Of a stretch of DNA of 64,000 nucleotides, positions 15,897-25,340 are shown piece by piece. The translations under genes were made by a program, and so were the position numbers. The notes under the pieces are model-generated. The model was not told the origin of the DNA. It was given only the letters and a program-made list of their open reading frames with translations, and did no database searches. The stretch's first letter is position 1. Each line of letters begins with the position of its first letter. The stretch is from Pseudomonadota bacterium. Lineage in GTDB: Bacteria > Pseudomonadota > Alphaproteobacteria > Acetobacterales > Acetobacteraceae. The stretch is taken from the NCBI GenBank assembly GCA_021845985.1, contig JAJZES010000038.1:62001-126000 (forward strand), in the 5' to 3' direction.

Positions 15897-16774
15897 GCGG
15901 GCTGCAGGTCTTTCTCGAATACACGCTGGCGGGAATCGCCACCGGCGGGGTGTACACCCTGGTCGGGCTCGGCTTCGTGCTCGTGTTCAAGGCGAGCGGC
16001 GTGTTCAATTTCGCCATGGGCGACATGATGATGGCCGGCGCCTACACGTTCTATCTGTGCGCCGTGGTGTTCGATCTGCACTGGGCGGTTGCCCTGCTGA
16101 TCGCCGTCGTCTTCTCCTGCGCGCTGGCCTGGCTCATCGAGCGGACGGTGCTGCGGCGGATGATGGGCCAGCCGGTGATCGCGGTGGTCATGGCCACGTT
16201 CGGGATCGGCTTCGTGCTGCGCGGAATCGCCGCAATCGCCTTCGGCTCGGAGGCTTACCAACTGCCGGCGCTGCTGCCTCGCGCGCCGTTTTTCATCGGC
16301 GACATCATGCTTCCCGGCAAATCCGTGCGCGGCTTCGTGCTGACCACCGGGTTGTGCGGGGCGATCATCCTGTTCCTGCGCTACTCGCGCGCCGGCATCG
16401 CGCTGCGGGCGACGGCGGCGGATCAGATCACCGCCTACGCCATGGGCATCAACGTGCGGCGGGTGTTCGCGCTGACCTGGATGGCGGCGGCGGCGATCGG
16501 CACCGTCGCCGGGGTGATCGCCGCCTCGGTCACCTCGCTGACCCCCGATCTCGGCACGATCGGGCTGAACGTGCTCGGGGTGGTGATCCTGGGCGGGCTG
16601 AACAGCGTCGGCGGGGTGATCGTCGCCGGGCTGTTCATCGGCTGGTTGGAGGCGATGACCGCCGCCTATCTGCCGGGCGACATCCGCGAGATCACGCCCT
16701 ACATCGCCGTGCTGGCGATGCTGATGATCCGCCCCTACGGCCTGTTCGGCACCCGCCCGGTGGAGCGCATCTGA
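15893..16774 (+). CDS. Branched-chain-type ABC transporter permease, LivH type
   Basis: The 293-residue inner-membrane protein has about eight hydrophobic helices. It shows the LivH opening GIATGGVYTLVGLGFVLVFK, FNFAMGDMMMAGAY and the late loop ITAYAMGINVRRVFALTWM, which contacts the ATPase. The conserved VVILGGLNSVGGVIVAG segment precedes the last helices. The start overlaps the ATPase stop by 4 bp, and its TGA shares one base with the ATG of the LivM gene (TGATG). Confidence 0.9.
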   Translation: MSGLQVFLEYTLAGIATGGVYTLVGLGFVLVFKASGVFNFAMGDMMMAGAYTFYLCAVVFDLHWAVALLIAVVFSCALAWLIERTVLRRMMGQPVIAVVMATFGIGFVLRGIAAIAFGSEAYQLPALLPRAPFFIGDIMLPGKSVRGFVLTTGLCGAIILFLRYSRAGIALRATAADQITAYAMGINVRRVFALTWMAAAAIGTVAGVIAASVTSLTPDLGTIGLNVLGVVILGGLNSVGGVIVAGLFIGWLEAMTAAYLPGDIREITPYIAVLAMLMIRPYGLFGTRPVERI

Positions 16775-17808
16775 TGCGCGCGACCCGCCACCGTCGGGCG
16801 CTGGCTGCGGTCCTGGCGCTGCTCGCGCTGCTGCTGCCGCTCTATGCGCCGACGCAATGGATCTATCTCTGCAGCCTGCTCGCCATCAACGTGATCAGCA
16901 CGGTCGGGCTGAACATCGTCACCGGCTACACCGGCCTGCTGTCGCTCGGACACGGCGCCTTCATGGGGGTCGGGGCCTACGCCACCGGCTATTTCGCGAT
17001 CCGGCTCGGGCTGCCGTTTTATCTGGCAATCCCGCTCGGCGGGGTGGTCGCTGCGGTGCTCGGTCTGGCGTTCGGGCTGCCGTCGCTGCGCATCCGCGGG
17101 CTTTATCTGGTCATCGCCACGCTGTCGGCGCAGTTCATCCTGAATTGGGTGTTCAACAACTGGACCGAGGTGACCGGCGGGCTGAACGGGCTCAGTCTGC
17201 AGCCGGCCGCGGCCTTTGGCGTCGTCTTCGACTCCGACGCGCGGCTTTATTTCCTCTGCGCCGTGCCAGCCATCGGGCTGAGCCTGTTCGCCGCCAACCT
17301 GTTCCGCACCCGCGTCGGGCGGGCCTTCATCGCCATCCGCGAACGCGACAGAACCGCCGAGGTGCTGGGGATTTCGCTGGTCCGCTACAAACTCGCGGCG
17401 TTTGCGCTGGGGTCGTTCTATGCCGGCATTGCCGGCGGCCTGATGGCGTATTTTTTCCGCATCGTCACCCCCGGGCAGTATCAGCTCGATGTCTCGGTGT
17501 TCTTTCTGGCGGCGGTGGTCGTCGGCGGCATGGGCTCGATCGCCGGGTCGCTGCTCGGCGCCGCCTTCATGACGCTGCTGCCGGAAGTGCTGCGGCTGCT
17601 GCTGGACGTTGTCGGCCAGTTCTTCGCCCTGCGCGCGGCGCTGATCCTCGTGCCGCTGCGCGAGACGGTGTTCGGCCTGCTGCTGATCCTGTTCCTGATC
17701 TACGAGCCGCGCGGCCTGATCCGCCTGTTGCGACGCGTGTTGGACCGGCGCGGCGCCGCACCGCCGCCACCGCTTATCGCCAGCCTCTCATCCAAGCAGA
17801 CCCGGTGA
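16774..17808 (+). CDS. Branched-chain-type ABC transporter permease, LivM type
   Basis: The 344-residue inner-membrane protein shows the LivM features NIVTGYTGLLSLGHGAFMGV, PSLRIRGLYLVIATLSAQFI, the ATPase-contact loop RAFIAIRERDRTAEVLGISLVRYK and VVVGGMGSIAGSLLGAAF. The C-terminus ends in a basic cytoplasmic tail. It pairs with the preceding LivH-like subunit. The substrate-binding protein gene follows after 28 bp with its own AGGAGGG site. Confidence 0.9.
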   Translation: MRATRHRRALAAVLALLALLLPLYAPTQWIYLCSLLAINVISTVGLNIVTGYTGLLSLGHGAFMGVGAYATGYFAIRLGLPFYLAIPLGGVVAAVLGLAFGLPSLRIRGLYLVIATLSAQFILNWVFNNWTEVTGGLNGLSLQPAAAFGVVFDSDARLYFLCAVPAIGLSLFAANLFRTRVGRAFIAIRERDRTAEVLGISLVRYKLAAFALGSFYAGIAGGLMAYFFRIVTPGQYQLDVSVFFLAAVVVGGMGSIAGSLLGAAFMTLLPEVLRLLLDVVGQFFALRAALILVPLRETVFGLLLILFLIYEPRGLIRLLRRVLDRRGAAPPPPLIASLSSKQTR

Positions 17809-17836
17809 GTCCGGGCGACAGAAACCAGGAGGGACT

Positions 17837-19048
17837 ATGACAAACCTTACCCGCAGAGCCGCGCTGACCATGGCCGGGGCCGCGACGCTGGCGATCGGCA
17901 GCCGCGCCGCCCGCGCCGACACGCCGGCTGATCTGATCTGGACGGTCCAGCTCGGATTGAGCGGCGCCTCCGCCTACGCCGCCAAGTTCCAGCTCGCCGG
18001 CTTCACCGAGTATGTGGACTGGAAGAACGCCAGCGGCGGTATCCGTGGGCGCAAGATCCGGCTGTTCTCCGAGGACACCACGTTCAAAGTCGATGTCGCC
18101 GTCGCCGGCTTCAAGCAACTGATGGCCGATCACCCGGAGGCGAGCTTCGTCTCCGGCGACAGCACCGGCTTCGTGCAGGGCACCACGCCGGAGAACAACG
18201 ACCGCTTCCACAAGCTGATGACCAGCGGCTCGTTCGCCTCGGAGTTTGCCGATACTGCCCGTTTCCCGTATGTGTTCCTGGCCGGTCCATCCTATGCCGA
18301 CATGATCGGCGTGCTGTTGCAGTACATCAAGTCCGACTGGAAGGGCAAGGATGCCCCCCGGCTCGCCATCATGCACAGCAGCGTCGAGTTCGGACGCGAC
18401 CCGATCGAGTTCGCGACCAACAAGGCGAAGGCCATGGGCATGGACCTTGTCCTGGTGGCGCAAACCAAGATCGTCGAGGTCGATGTCAGCGTCGATGCGC
18501 TGCGGCTGCGCGAGGCCAACCCGGATTACGTCATCTTCCACGGCTACGCGTATTCGACCTGGCCGGAGGTGCTGAAACTGGCGCGCGACTATGGCATGAC
18601 GACGAAGTTCATGGGCACGACCTGGGCCTCCGACCTGCCCGCCGTGCGCAAGCTCGGCCCGGATGCCGACGGCTATGTCGCCATGGCGCCCTACAACTAC
18701 CTCACCACCGGGTCCAAGGAGCCGATGCTCGCCACCATCGACATGCTGCGCCGCCGTCAGGACCCGGACTATGACGGCTATCCGACGCATGGCTACATGC
18801 AGTCCTGGCTCAACGCCATGCTGGCGACGCGGGCCACCGAGACGGTGCTCGACGCCGGCAAGCCGCTGAACGGCGAGACCATGGCGGCGGCGCTTGAGGG
18901 GGTGAAGGACTGGGACACCGGCGGCATTTTCGGGGTCCCGGTGACGATCAAGGACCACAAGATCGCGGTCGGCCGGATCTGGCAGTTCAAGGTCGGCAAG
19001 ACCGCGACGGTGGTGCCGATCTCCGACTGGATCCGGCTGGACACCTGA
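17837..19048 (+). CDS. Periplasmic substrate-binding protein of the second Liv-type importer
   Basis: This 403-residue type I periplasmic-binding protein has a Tat-like N-terminal signal: twin Arg at residues 6-7 (TRRAALTMAGAATLAIG) and an ARA-D cleavage region near residue 27. The mature part keeps the Liv-type pattern (GFTEYVDWKNASGGIRGRKIRL, then a periplasmic core with FVSGDS and YVFLAGPSYADM). Binding proteins of this subgroup in catabolic clusters often bind aromatic or hydrophobic carboxylates; the ligand here is unknown. It lies between the LivM and LivF genes, 4 bp before the latter. Confidence 0.88.
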   Translation: MTNLTRRAALTMAGAATLAIGSRAARADTPADLIWTVQLGLSGASAYAAKFQLAGFTEYVDWKNASGGIRGRKIRLFSEDTTFKVDVAVAGFKQLMADHPEASFVSGDSTGFVQGTTPENNDRFHKLMTSGSFASEFADTARFPYVFLAGPSYADMIGVLLQYIKSDWKGKDAPRLAIMHSSVEFGRDPIEFATNKAKAMGMDLVLVAQTKIVEVDVSVDALRLREANPDYVIFHGYAYSTWPEVLKLARDYGMTTKFMGTTWASDLPAVRKLGPDADGYVAMAPYNYLTTGSKEPMLATIDMLRRRQDPDYDGYPTHGYMQSWLNAMLATRATETVLDAGKPLNGETMAAALEGVKDWDTGGIFGVPVTIKDHKIAVGRIWQFKVGKTATVVPISDWIRLDT

Positions 19049-19052
19049 TCCG

Positions 19053-19832
19053 ATGGTGCCGGCCACGTTGGTCCTCACGGGCGTCGATATACGCTATCAG
19101 GCCAGCGTCGATGCGGTGCGCGATCTGTCGCTGACGGTGCCGCGCGGCGGTATCGTGGCGCTGCTCGGCGCCAACGGGGCCGGCAAATCGTCCACCCTGA
19201 ACGCCATCTCCGGCTTCCTGCCGCTGCTGCGCGGCCGGATGATGGCCGGCCGCATCAGCTTCGAGGGCGAGGATACGGCGGGACTCGCCCCGCACGCGCT
19301 GGTGCGGCGCGGGGTGCTGCATGTGCGCGAGGGCCGGCATGTCTTCGCCGACATGACGGTGGAGGAGAACCTTGTCGCCGGGACCTTCGCGCTGACCGGC
19401 CGGCGCGCCGTCCATCGCCGTGGGTTCGACGAGGTGTACGGGTATTTCCCGATCCTGGCGCAGCGCCGCAAGGGTCAGGCCGGCTACCTGTCCGGCGGCG
19501 AGCAGCAGATGCTGGCGATCGGCCGGGCGCTGGTCGCCGAACCGCGGCTGATGCTGCTCGACGAGCCGTCGCTCGGTCTGGCGCCGCGGGTGGTGGCCGA
19601 GATTTTCGCCATCATCGCCCGCATCAACCGCGAGAAGGGCACCTCGATCCTGCTCGTCGAGCAGAACGCGGTGATGGCACTGGGCTGCGCCCAGTATGCC
19701 TATGTGCTGGAGAACGGGCGCGTCGCCGCCGAAGGCAGCGGCGCCAGCCTGGCGGCGGATGCCAGCATCCGCGAACTCTATCTCGGTGTTGGCGCCGATG
19801 GCGCGGCGCGGAGCTTCCGCGACGCGCCCTGA
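19053..19832 (+). CDS. ABC transporter ATP-binding protein, LivF type (second Liv system)
   Basis: The 259-residue ATPase has Walker A GANGAGKSS, signature LSGGEQQMLAIGRAL, Walker B LMLLDEPSLGLAP (LivF-type ending) and H-loop VEQNAV. It closes the importer operon. An acidic/Gly-containing insert (RGRMMAGRISFEGED) follows Walker A. The next genes are convergent, with the SDR ending 37 bp downstream. Confidence 0.9.
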   Translation: MVPATLVLTGVDIRYQASVDAVRDLSLTVPRGGIVALLGANGAGKSSTLNAISGFLPLLRGRMMAGRISFEGEDTAGLAPHALVRRGVLHVREGRHVFADMTVEENLVAGTFALTGRRAVHRRGFDEVYGYFPILAQRRKGQAGYLSGGEQQMLAIGRALVAEPRLMLLDEPSLGLAPRVVAEIFAIIARINREKGTSILLVEQNAVMALGCAQYAYVLENGRVAAEGSGASLAADASIRELYLGVGADGAARSFRDAP

Positions 19833-19869
19833 TGCGGCGGGCGCCGGTCTGCCGTATCGCCGCGCCCGG

Positions 19870-20604
19870 TTACTGTCCGTTGCTGCCGAGCGACTTGCCG
19901 CCATCGACGACCAGCACCTGCCCGGTGCAGTAATGCGCACCGCGGGAGGCGAAGAAGGCGATGGCGTGGGCCAGATCGGCGGGCGCGCCGATCGTGCCGG
20001 AGAGCTGCAGCCGGAGAATATCGCGCTGCCGTTCCGCTGACAGGGAGCGGAACATCGGCGTCTCGACCAGCCCTGGCGCGACCGCATTGACGGTGATCCC
20101 GCGCGGCGCCAGATCGACCGCCATGCCGCGGGTCAGCCCGACCACCGCCGCCTTGGAGGCGGTGTACGCGGCATGCGAGGCGCCGCCCAGATAGGCGCGC
20201 GAGGAGATGTTGACGATCCGCCCGCCACGCTGCATCCGCCGCGCCGCTTCCTGGGCGACGATGAACATGCCGACCACGTTGACCTCGAACATCTCGGTCA
20301 GATCCTTGACCGAGGCCGCCTCGAACGGGCCGTCCCAGAAGATCGCCGCATTGTTCACCACCGCATCGATGCGCGGCATGCTGTCGAGCAATGCCGCGAC
20401 GGCGGACCGGTCGCGGATGTCGAGGGTGGCGCCGCGGGCGGAGCGCCCGCTCGCCGTGATCGCCGCCGCCGCGGCGCGGGCGTCGTCGCCATTCAGGTCG
20501 GCGAGCACGACGTGAAACCCGTCGGCGGCCAGACGCTCGGCGGTGGCGCGCCCGATGCCGCGGGCGGCGCCCGTCACCAGCACGGCTTCTTGATCGCTGC
20601 TCAT
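19870..20604 (-). CDS. Short-chain dehydrogenase (SDR), paralogue of the one at 24572
   Basis: The 244-residue classical SDR has TGAARGIG, NNAAIFWDG, a catalytic Ser in NISSRAYLGG, YTASK (Tyr, Lys) and the ending VVDGGKSLG. It is closely similar along its whole length to the 244-residue SDR at 24572-25306 (shared YLGG, VNAVAPG and DGGKSLG segments). It is the last gene of a six-gene minus-strand operon that begins at 25306. Substrate unknown; a hydroxyacyl-CoA or ring alcohol fits the context. Confidence 0.88.
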   Translation of the reverse strand: MSSDQEAVLVTGAARGIGRATAERLAADGFHVVLADLNGDDARAAAAAITASGRSARGATLDIRDRSAVAALLDSMPRIDAVVNNAAIFWDGPFEAASVKDLTEMFEVNVVGMFIVAQEAARRMQRGGRIVNISSRAYLGGASHAAYTASKAAVVGLTRGMAVDLAPRGITVNAVAPGLVETPMFRSLSAERQRDILRLQLSGTIGAPADLAHAIAFFASRGAHYCTGQVLVVDGGKSLGSNGQ

Positions 20605-20614
20605 GGTGCGACTC

Positions 20615-21406
20615 CTATTCGATCTCGGGAAGCACGAAGGCGGCGCTCAGCCCGCCATCGGCCAGCAGCACATGGCCGGTCACGTAGGAACTCGCCTCCG
20701 AGGCCAGGAACACGACCACGCCGGCCAGTTCGTGCGGGTCGCCCCAGCGGCGCATCGCGATCCGCCCGGTGATGTTCGCCGCCATGCCGCTGACCGAGGT
20801 GAGCGAGTCGTTGATCTCGGTGTTGAAATACCCGGGGGCGAGGCAGTTGCAGGTGATGCCGTGGCGGCCGAACTCGGCGGCGACGGCCTTGCTGAAACCG
20901 GCGACGGCGTGCTTGCTGGCGACGTAGGAGGCGATCTGCTGCCGCCCCATCAGCGACAGCGCCGAGCCGATATTGATGACCCGGCCCCAGCCCTGCGCCA
21001 CCATCGGGCGCAGCGCCTCGCGGGTCAGCACATAGGTCGCGGTCATGTTGGTGTTCATCACGAAATCCCAATCCGCCGCTGTCGAGTCGAGCAGCGGACC
21101 GCGCCGGTTGAGGCCGGCATTGTTGACCAGGATGTCGAGGCGTCCGTGTCGCGCCAGCGTGTCGGCGACAGCCCGCACCCCGGCGGCATGATCGGCGAGG
21201 TCGAAAATCACCGAATGCACCGCGGCGCCCGCGTCGGTCAGCAGATCGACGGTCTGCTGCAGCCGTGCCGCATGGCGTCCGGCGACGACCACCGCGGCGC
21301 CGGCCTGCGCCAGCGCCAGCGCCATGGCGCGGCCCAGCCCGCCCGACGCACCGGTGACGAAGGCGACCTTGCCATGCAACGAAAACAGCGAGGCGATGGA
21401 GGACAT
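20615..21406 (-). CDS. Short-chain dehydrogenase (SDR), paralogue of its upstream neighbour
   Basis: The 263-residue SDR has TGASGGLG, NNAGLNRRG, a Ser in NIGSALSLMG, YVASK and the C-terminal pattern SYVTGHVLLADGGLSAA. The adjacent 265-residue SDR (21419-22216) shares the same start (LFSLHGKVAFVTGAS against VFSLAGRVALVTGAS), YVASKHAV and YFNTEINDS/YFLTEINDS segments. The pair therefore looks like a tandem duplication. It lies 10 bp from the next gene in the minus-strand operon. Confidence 0.88.
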   Translation of the reverse strand: MSSIASLFSLHGKVAFVTGASGGLGRAMALALAQAGAAVVVAGRHAARLQQTVDLLTDAGAAVHSVIFDLADHAAGVRAVADTLARHGRLDILVNNAGLNRRGPLLDSTAADWDFVMNTNMTATYVLTREALRPMVAQGWGRVINIGSALSLMGRQQIASYVASKHAVAGFSKAVAAEFGRHGITCNCLAPGYFNTEINDSLTSVSGMAANITGRIAMRRWGDPHELAGVVVFLASEASSYVTGHVLLADGGLSAAFVLPEIE

Positions 21407-21418
21407 GGGGCTTCCCCG

Positions 21419-22216
21419 TCAGGCCGCAGGCGGCAGGTTCAACGCAGCGGACAGGCCGCCATCGGCGACCAGGACATGCCCGTTCACATATGCACTGGCG
21501 TCGGAGGCGAGAAACACGGCGATGCCGCGCATCTCGCGCGGTTCGCCCCAGCGGCCGACGGCGGTGGCGTCGGCCACCAGCTGCAGCATGCCGGGCCGCG
21601 CCTTCACGCTGTCGTTGATCTCGGTCAGGAAATACCCCGGCGCGATGGCGTTGCAGGTGATGCCGCGCGCCCCGAGTTCGCTGGCCAGCGTCCGCGTCAG
21701 GCCGACCACGGCGTGTTTGCTGGCGACATAGGCCGCTGTGCGCGGCCGGCCGACCAGCGCCAGCAGCGAGGCGACGTTGATGATCCGGCCGTGGCCGTGC
21801 CGCAGCATGACGCCGGCGGCTTCGCGGCACAGCACATAGGTCGCGGTCAGATTGACCTCCAGCGTGCGCCGCCATTCCTCTGTGCTGGACTGGCTGATTG
21901 CGCTCCACGAGATCATCGCGGCGTTGTTGAGCATGATATCGAGCCGGCCGTGCCGGCGGGCGATGTCCGCCACGGCGGCGACGCAGGCGGCCTCGTCTTC
22001 GAGTGCGAAGGCGGCAATCTCGGCCCGCCCGCCGGCGGCCTCGATCTCGCCGCGAACCGCCTCCAGCCGGGCGCGGTCGCGCCCGCCCAGCGCCACCATG
22101 GCGCCGGCCTCGGCCAGCGCCGCGGCCATCTCGCGGCCGAGCCCGCGCGATGCCCCGGTCACCAGCGCCACCCGCCCTGCGAGCGAGAACACCGGCAGCA
22201 GCCGAGGCGTGCTCAT
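21419..22216 (-). CDS. Short-chain dehydrogenase (SDR)
   Basis: The 265-residue SDR has TGASRGLG, NNAAMISWS, VASLLALVG with the catalytic Ser, YVASK and HVLVADGGLSAA near the C-terminus. The ATG at 22216 overlaps the stop of the ligase gene by 4 bp (22213-22216), which fixes the start; longer readings would run through the ligase gene. It belongs to the gluconate-5-dehydrogenase-like SDR subgroup by its LFSLAGRVALVTG opening, but its operon points to CoA-linked substrates. Confidence 0.88.
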   Translation of the reverse strand: MSTPRLLPVFSLAGRVALVTGASRGLGREMAAALAEAGAMVALGGRDRARLEAVRGEIEAAGGRAEIAAFALEDEAACVAAVADIARRHGRLDIMLNNAAMISWSAISQSSTEEWRRTLEVNLTATYVLCREAAGVMLRHGHGRIINVASLLALVGRPRTAAYVASKHAVVGLTRTLASELGARGITCNAIAPGYFLTEINDSVKARPGMLQLVADATAVGRWGEPREMRGIAVFLASDASAYVNGHVLVADGGLSAALNLPPAA

Positions 22217-23769
22217 GTCGGAACGGCCGTGATGTGCTGGCGTCGAAGTTCCACCTTGTTGACCTTTCCGCTCGGCAGTTTCGCGATGGAGTCGACAAAC
22301 ACCACCCGGCGCGGGCGCTTGTAGCGGGCGATCAGGCTGGTGCAGTGCTCGACCAGTTCGTCGCCGGTGACGCTCGCGCCCGGCCTGAGCACGATGACGG
22401 CGCACACCGTCTCGCCCCATTTTGCATCCGGCATGCCGATCACCGCCGCCTCCGACACCGCCGGATGATGTACGAGCGCTTCCTCGACCTCGCGCGAATA
22501 GATGTTCTCGCCGCCGGAGATGATCATGTCCTTCTTGCGGTCCACGAGGTAGAGGAAGTCTTGCTCGTCCAGCCGGCCGATGTCGCCGGTATGGACCCAG
22601 CCGCCGCGCAGCGTTTCGATGGTCGCGGCGGCGTTGTTCCAGTAGCCACGGGTCATCGCGCCGGATTGGATCAGCACCTCGCCCGGCGTGCCGACCGGAC
22701 AGTCCCGCCCCTGCTCATCGACGACGCGAAGGCGCACCGTCGGCGACGCCTGGCCGACCGAGCCGAGCCGCCGCCGTTCCGCCTCGCTGCCTTGCGGCAG
22801 ATGCTGATGGCGCAGCAGCGTCGTCCCCGGCCCCTCGGTCTGGCCGTATTGCTGCTGAAACACCGGGCCGAACACCTCCAGCCCGCGGCGCAACACCGGC
22901 GTCGGCATCGGCGCCGCCGCATAGACGATCATCTCCAGGCTGGAGAGGTCATGCCGACCGATCGCGTCGCACTCCAGCACGCTCTGGATCATCGTCGGCG
23001 CCATGTGGGTGATGGTGACGCGCTCTTCGGCGATGGTGCGCAGGATCAGCGCCGGGTCGAAGCTGCGATGGATGATGGCGGTGCCGCCGCGCCAGTGCTG
23101 CGCCAGTTGCAGGATTTTCGCGCCGATGTGAAACAGCGGCATCATCAGCAGGATGCGGTCGGCCGCCGAGCAGCGCATGTCAGAGCCGAGGATCTGCGCC
23201 GCACAGACCTCCTCGCGCTGGCCCAGAATACAGCCTTTCGGCCGGCCGGTGGTGCCGCTGGTGTAGATCAGATAGGCGATGTCGGCCTCGCTGGCGCGGA
23301 AGCCTGGCCCCGCCGGGTCGCCGGAGGCCATGACCGCCTCGTAGTCCTCGGCCCAGTCCAGATGCCCGCCGATGACGACATAGTGCCGCACCTGCAGTTG
23401 CGGGCGCAGCGTCGCCACCAGCGCCGCGTACTGCGCCTCGAACACCAGCACATCGGGGGCGCTGTCGGTGATGATGAACAGCATCTCCGGTGCGGCGAGG
23501 CGGAAATTGACCGTCGTGGTGATGAAGCCGGCCAACTCGCCAGCGCCGTAGATTTCGGCGAACTCCAGGCAGTTCTGCGCCAGCACCGAAACCCGGTGCT
23601 GCGGCAGCAGGCCGCGAAGCTGCCAGGCGCTGGCCAGACGCCGCGCCCGCTCGGCGAACTGGCGGTGCGTCGGCCGCCGCCCGTCCACGACGAACGCCAC
23701 CTCGTCGGGGAACTTGCGCGCATTGGCCTCGATCATGTCGCCAAGCGTCAGTATCGGGGCGGAATGCAT
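22213..23769 (-). CDS. AMP-forming acyl-CoA ligase, second copy
   Basis: The 518-residue adenylate-forming enzyme has YTSGTTGRPKGC, QQYGQTEGPGTT, the hinge region HTGDIGRLDEQDFLYLVDRK with KKDMIISGGENIYSREVEE, and Lys in LPSGKVNKV. It is a paralogue of the 11436-13004 ligase: both open with GD(I/M)I..NA.KFPDE and share VNFRLA.PEM. The ATG at 23769 is chosen because it begins the family-typical N-terminus 11 bp after the upstream gene's stop; extension to 23853 would overlap the crotonase gene. Two ligases in one regulon suggest two acids or two activation steps. Confidence 0.9.
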   Translation of the reverse strand: MHSAPILTLGDMIEANARKFPDEVAFVVDGRRPTHRQFAERARRLASAWQLRGLLPQHRVSVLAQNCLEFAEIYGAGELAGFITTTVNFRLAAPEMLFIITDSAPDVLVFEAQYAALVATLRPQLQVRHYVVIGGHLDWAEDYEAVMASGDPAGPGFRASEADIAYLIYTSGTTGRPKGCILGQREEVCAAQILGSDMRCSAADRILLMMPLFHIGAKILQLAQHWRGGTAIIHRSFDPALILRTIAEERVTITHMAPTMIQSVLECDAIGRHDLSSLEMIVYAAAPMPTPVLRRGLEVFGPVFQQQYGQTEGPGTTLLRHQHLPQGSEAERRRLGSVGQASPTVRLRVVDEQGRDCPVGTPGEVLIQSGAMTRGYWNNAAATIETLRGGWVHTGDIGRLDEQDFLYLVDRKKDMIISGGENIYSREVEEALVHHPAVSEAAVIGMPDAKWGETVCAVIVLRPGASVTGDELVEHCTSLIARYKRPRRVVFVDSIAKLPSGKVNKVELRRQHITAVPT

Positions 23770-23780
23770 CGTCGCCGCCG

Positions 23781-24575
23781 TCAACGGTGGAAGACCGGCT
23801 TGCGCTTCTCGCGGAAGGCAGCCAGTCCCTCGGTGAATTCGTCGGTCATCCACGACAGCGACTGCGCCATCGCCTCGGTTTCCAGCAGCGCGTCGAGGCT
23901 GCCGGGCAGCGTGGCCAGCATCCGCCGGGTCAGGCTCAGCGCATGCGCCGGCTGTGCGGCAAGCTCGCCGGCCAGCGCCAGGGCGCGGGCGTCCAGCTCG
24001 GCCTCGGCAACCACCTCGTCACACAGCCCGAGGCGCAGCGCCTCGGCGGCGGTATAGGTGCGCGCGTACATCAGCGCCTGACGCGCCACGCCGCGTCCGG
24101 CCCGGTTGGCCAGGGCGTAGGAGACGCCGAAATCGGGGATCAGGCCGACCTTGAGAAACGGAAAGCCGATGCGCGCCCCCTCGGCCATGACCAGCGTGTC
24201 GGCGGCCAGCGCCAGCCCGGCGCCGGCGCCCATCGCATAGCCGCGCACCGCGGCAATCACCGGCTTCTCCGCCCGATCGAGCAGTAAGGCGAGCCGGTGC
24301 GCGCCCTTGATGCGCGCGCGCGCTTGGCTCGGCGTGCGCAATTCGTCCATCTTCGACAGGTCGCCTCCGGCGGAGAAATCGGCGCCGGCGCCGGTCAGGA
24401 TCACCGCCCGCACCGCCGGCTCCGCCAGCGCCGCTTCCAGCGCCGCCTGCACCGCCTCGCGCAGCGCGGCGCCGAGCGCGTTCTTGTTGGCCGGCGTGTT
24501 CATGGCGATGCGCCGCACGGCCGGCGCCGGCGTGTCGGTCAGCACCGCCTCCGGTGTCGTTGCCGTCGCGCTCAT
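23781..24575 (-). CDS. Crotonase-family protein, PaaG-like enoyl-CoA isomerase candidate
   Basis: The 264-residue protein has MNTPANKNALGAAL, LTGAGADFSAGGDLSKMD and RGYAMGAGAGLALAADTLVMAEGARIGFPFLKVGLIPDFG. The two catalytic Glu positions of enoyl-CoA hydratases are Gly and Phe. The Asp in GLIPDFG is where PaaG-type isomerases carry their catalytic Asp. A double-bond isomerase is therefore likelier than a hydratase. It overlaps the SDR stop by 4 bp and is followed by the ligase after 11 bp. Confidence 0.85.
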   Translation of the reverse strand: MSATATTPEAVLTDTPAPAVRRIAMNTPANKNALGAALREAVQAALEAALAEPAVRAVILTGAGADFSAGGDLSKMDELRTPSQARARIKGAHRLALLLDRAEKPVIAAVRGYAMGAGAGLALAADTLVMAEGARIGFPFLKVGLIPDFGVSYALANRAGRGVARQALMYARTYTAAEALRLGLCDEVVAEAELDARALALAGELAAQPAHALSLTRRMLATLPGSLDALLETEAMAQSLSWMTDEFTEGLAAFREKRKPVFHR

Positions 24576-25306
24576 GCCTTTGATCCGCCGAGTGACTTGC
24601 CGCCGTCCACCATCAGGATTTGGCCGGTGATGAAATCGGTCGTCGCGGCGGCAAAAAAAGCGACCGCGTTGGCGATCGAGGAGGGCTGCCCGAAACGGCC
24701 ATCCAGTTGCAGCCGGGCCAGTTCGGCGCGGCGTTCCGCCGAGACCGTGTGGAACATCGCCGTCTCGATCACGCCCGGCGCCACCGCGTTGACGTAGATG
24801 CCGCGTGGCGCAAGGTCGATCGCCATGGCCCGGGTCAGCCCGGCCACCGCGGTCTTGGAGGCGATGTAATGCGCGTGGTTGCGCCCGCCGAGATAGGAGC
24901 GCGAGCCGATATTGATGATCCGCGCGCCGCGGTCCATCCGCTTCGCCGCCTCCTGGGCGGCGACGAACAGACCGACCACATTGACGTCATACATGGCGCG
25001 GAAATCGTCTTCGGTGAGATCGAAGAAGTCGCGATCGGTGAACACCGCCGCGTTGTTGACCAGCACATCCAGCCGCGGCAGCGCATCGAGCCCCGCGGCG
25101 ACGGCCTCCCGGTCGCGGATGTCGAGCGTCACCCCCGCTGCCGACAGGCCCTGCGCCGACAGCGCAGCGGCGGCCTGCTGGGCGGCACCGTCGCGGTTGT
25201 CCGCCAGCACCACATGCATCCCGTCGCGGGCCAGCCGCTCCGCAATCGCCTCGCCGATGCCGCGGCCGGCGCCGGTCACGACGGCTACCCTGGCGTCCTG
25301 GTGCAT
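24572..25306 (-). CDS. Short-chain dehydrogenase (SDR), first gene of the minus-strand operon
   Basis: The 244-residue SDR shows TGAGRGIG, NNAAVFTDR, NIGSRSYLGG with the Ser, YIASK and MVDGGKSLGG. It is the close paralogue of the SDR that ends this operon (19870-20604). Operator site 4 lies 35 bp upstream of its ATG, between it and the divergent CoA-lyase gene. Its stop overlaps the crotonase start by 4 bp. Confidence 0.88.
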   Translation of the reverse strand: MHQDARVAVVTGAGRGIGEAIAERLARDGMHVVLADNRDGAAQQAAAALSAQGLSAAGVTLDIRDREAVAAGLDALPRLDVLVNNAAVFTDRDFFDLTEDDFRAMYDVNVVGLFVAAQEAAKRMDRGARIINIGSRSYLGGRNHAHYIASKTAVAGLTRAMAIDLAPRGIYVNAVAPGVIETAMFHTVSAERRAELARLQLDGRFGQPSSIANAVAFFAAATTDFITGQILMVDGGKSLGGSKA

Positions 25307-25340
25307 GCTCCCCTCCCACGTCCGGCTCTAGGCAAAAAAT

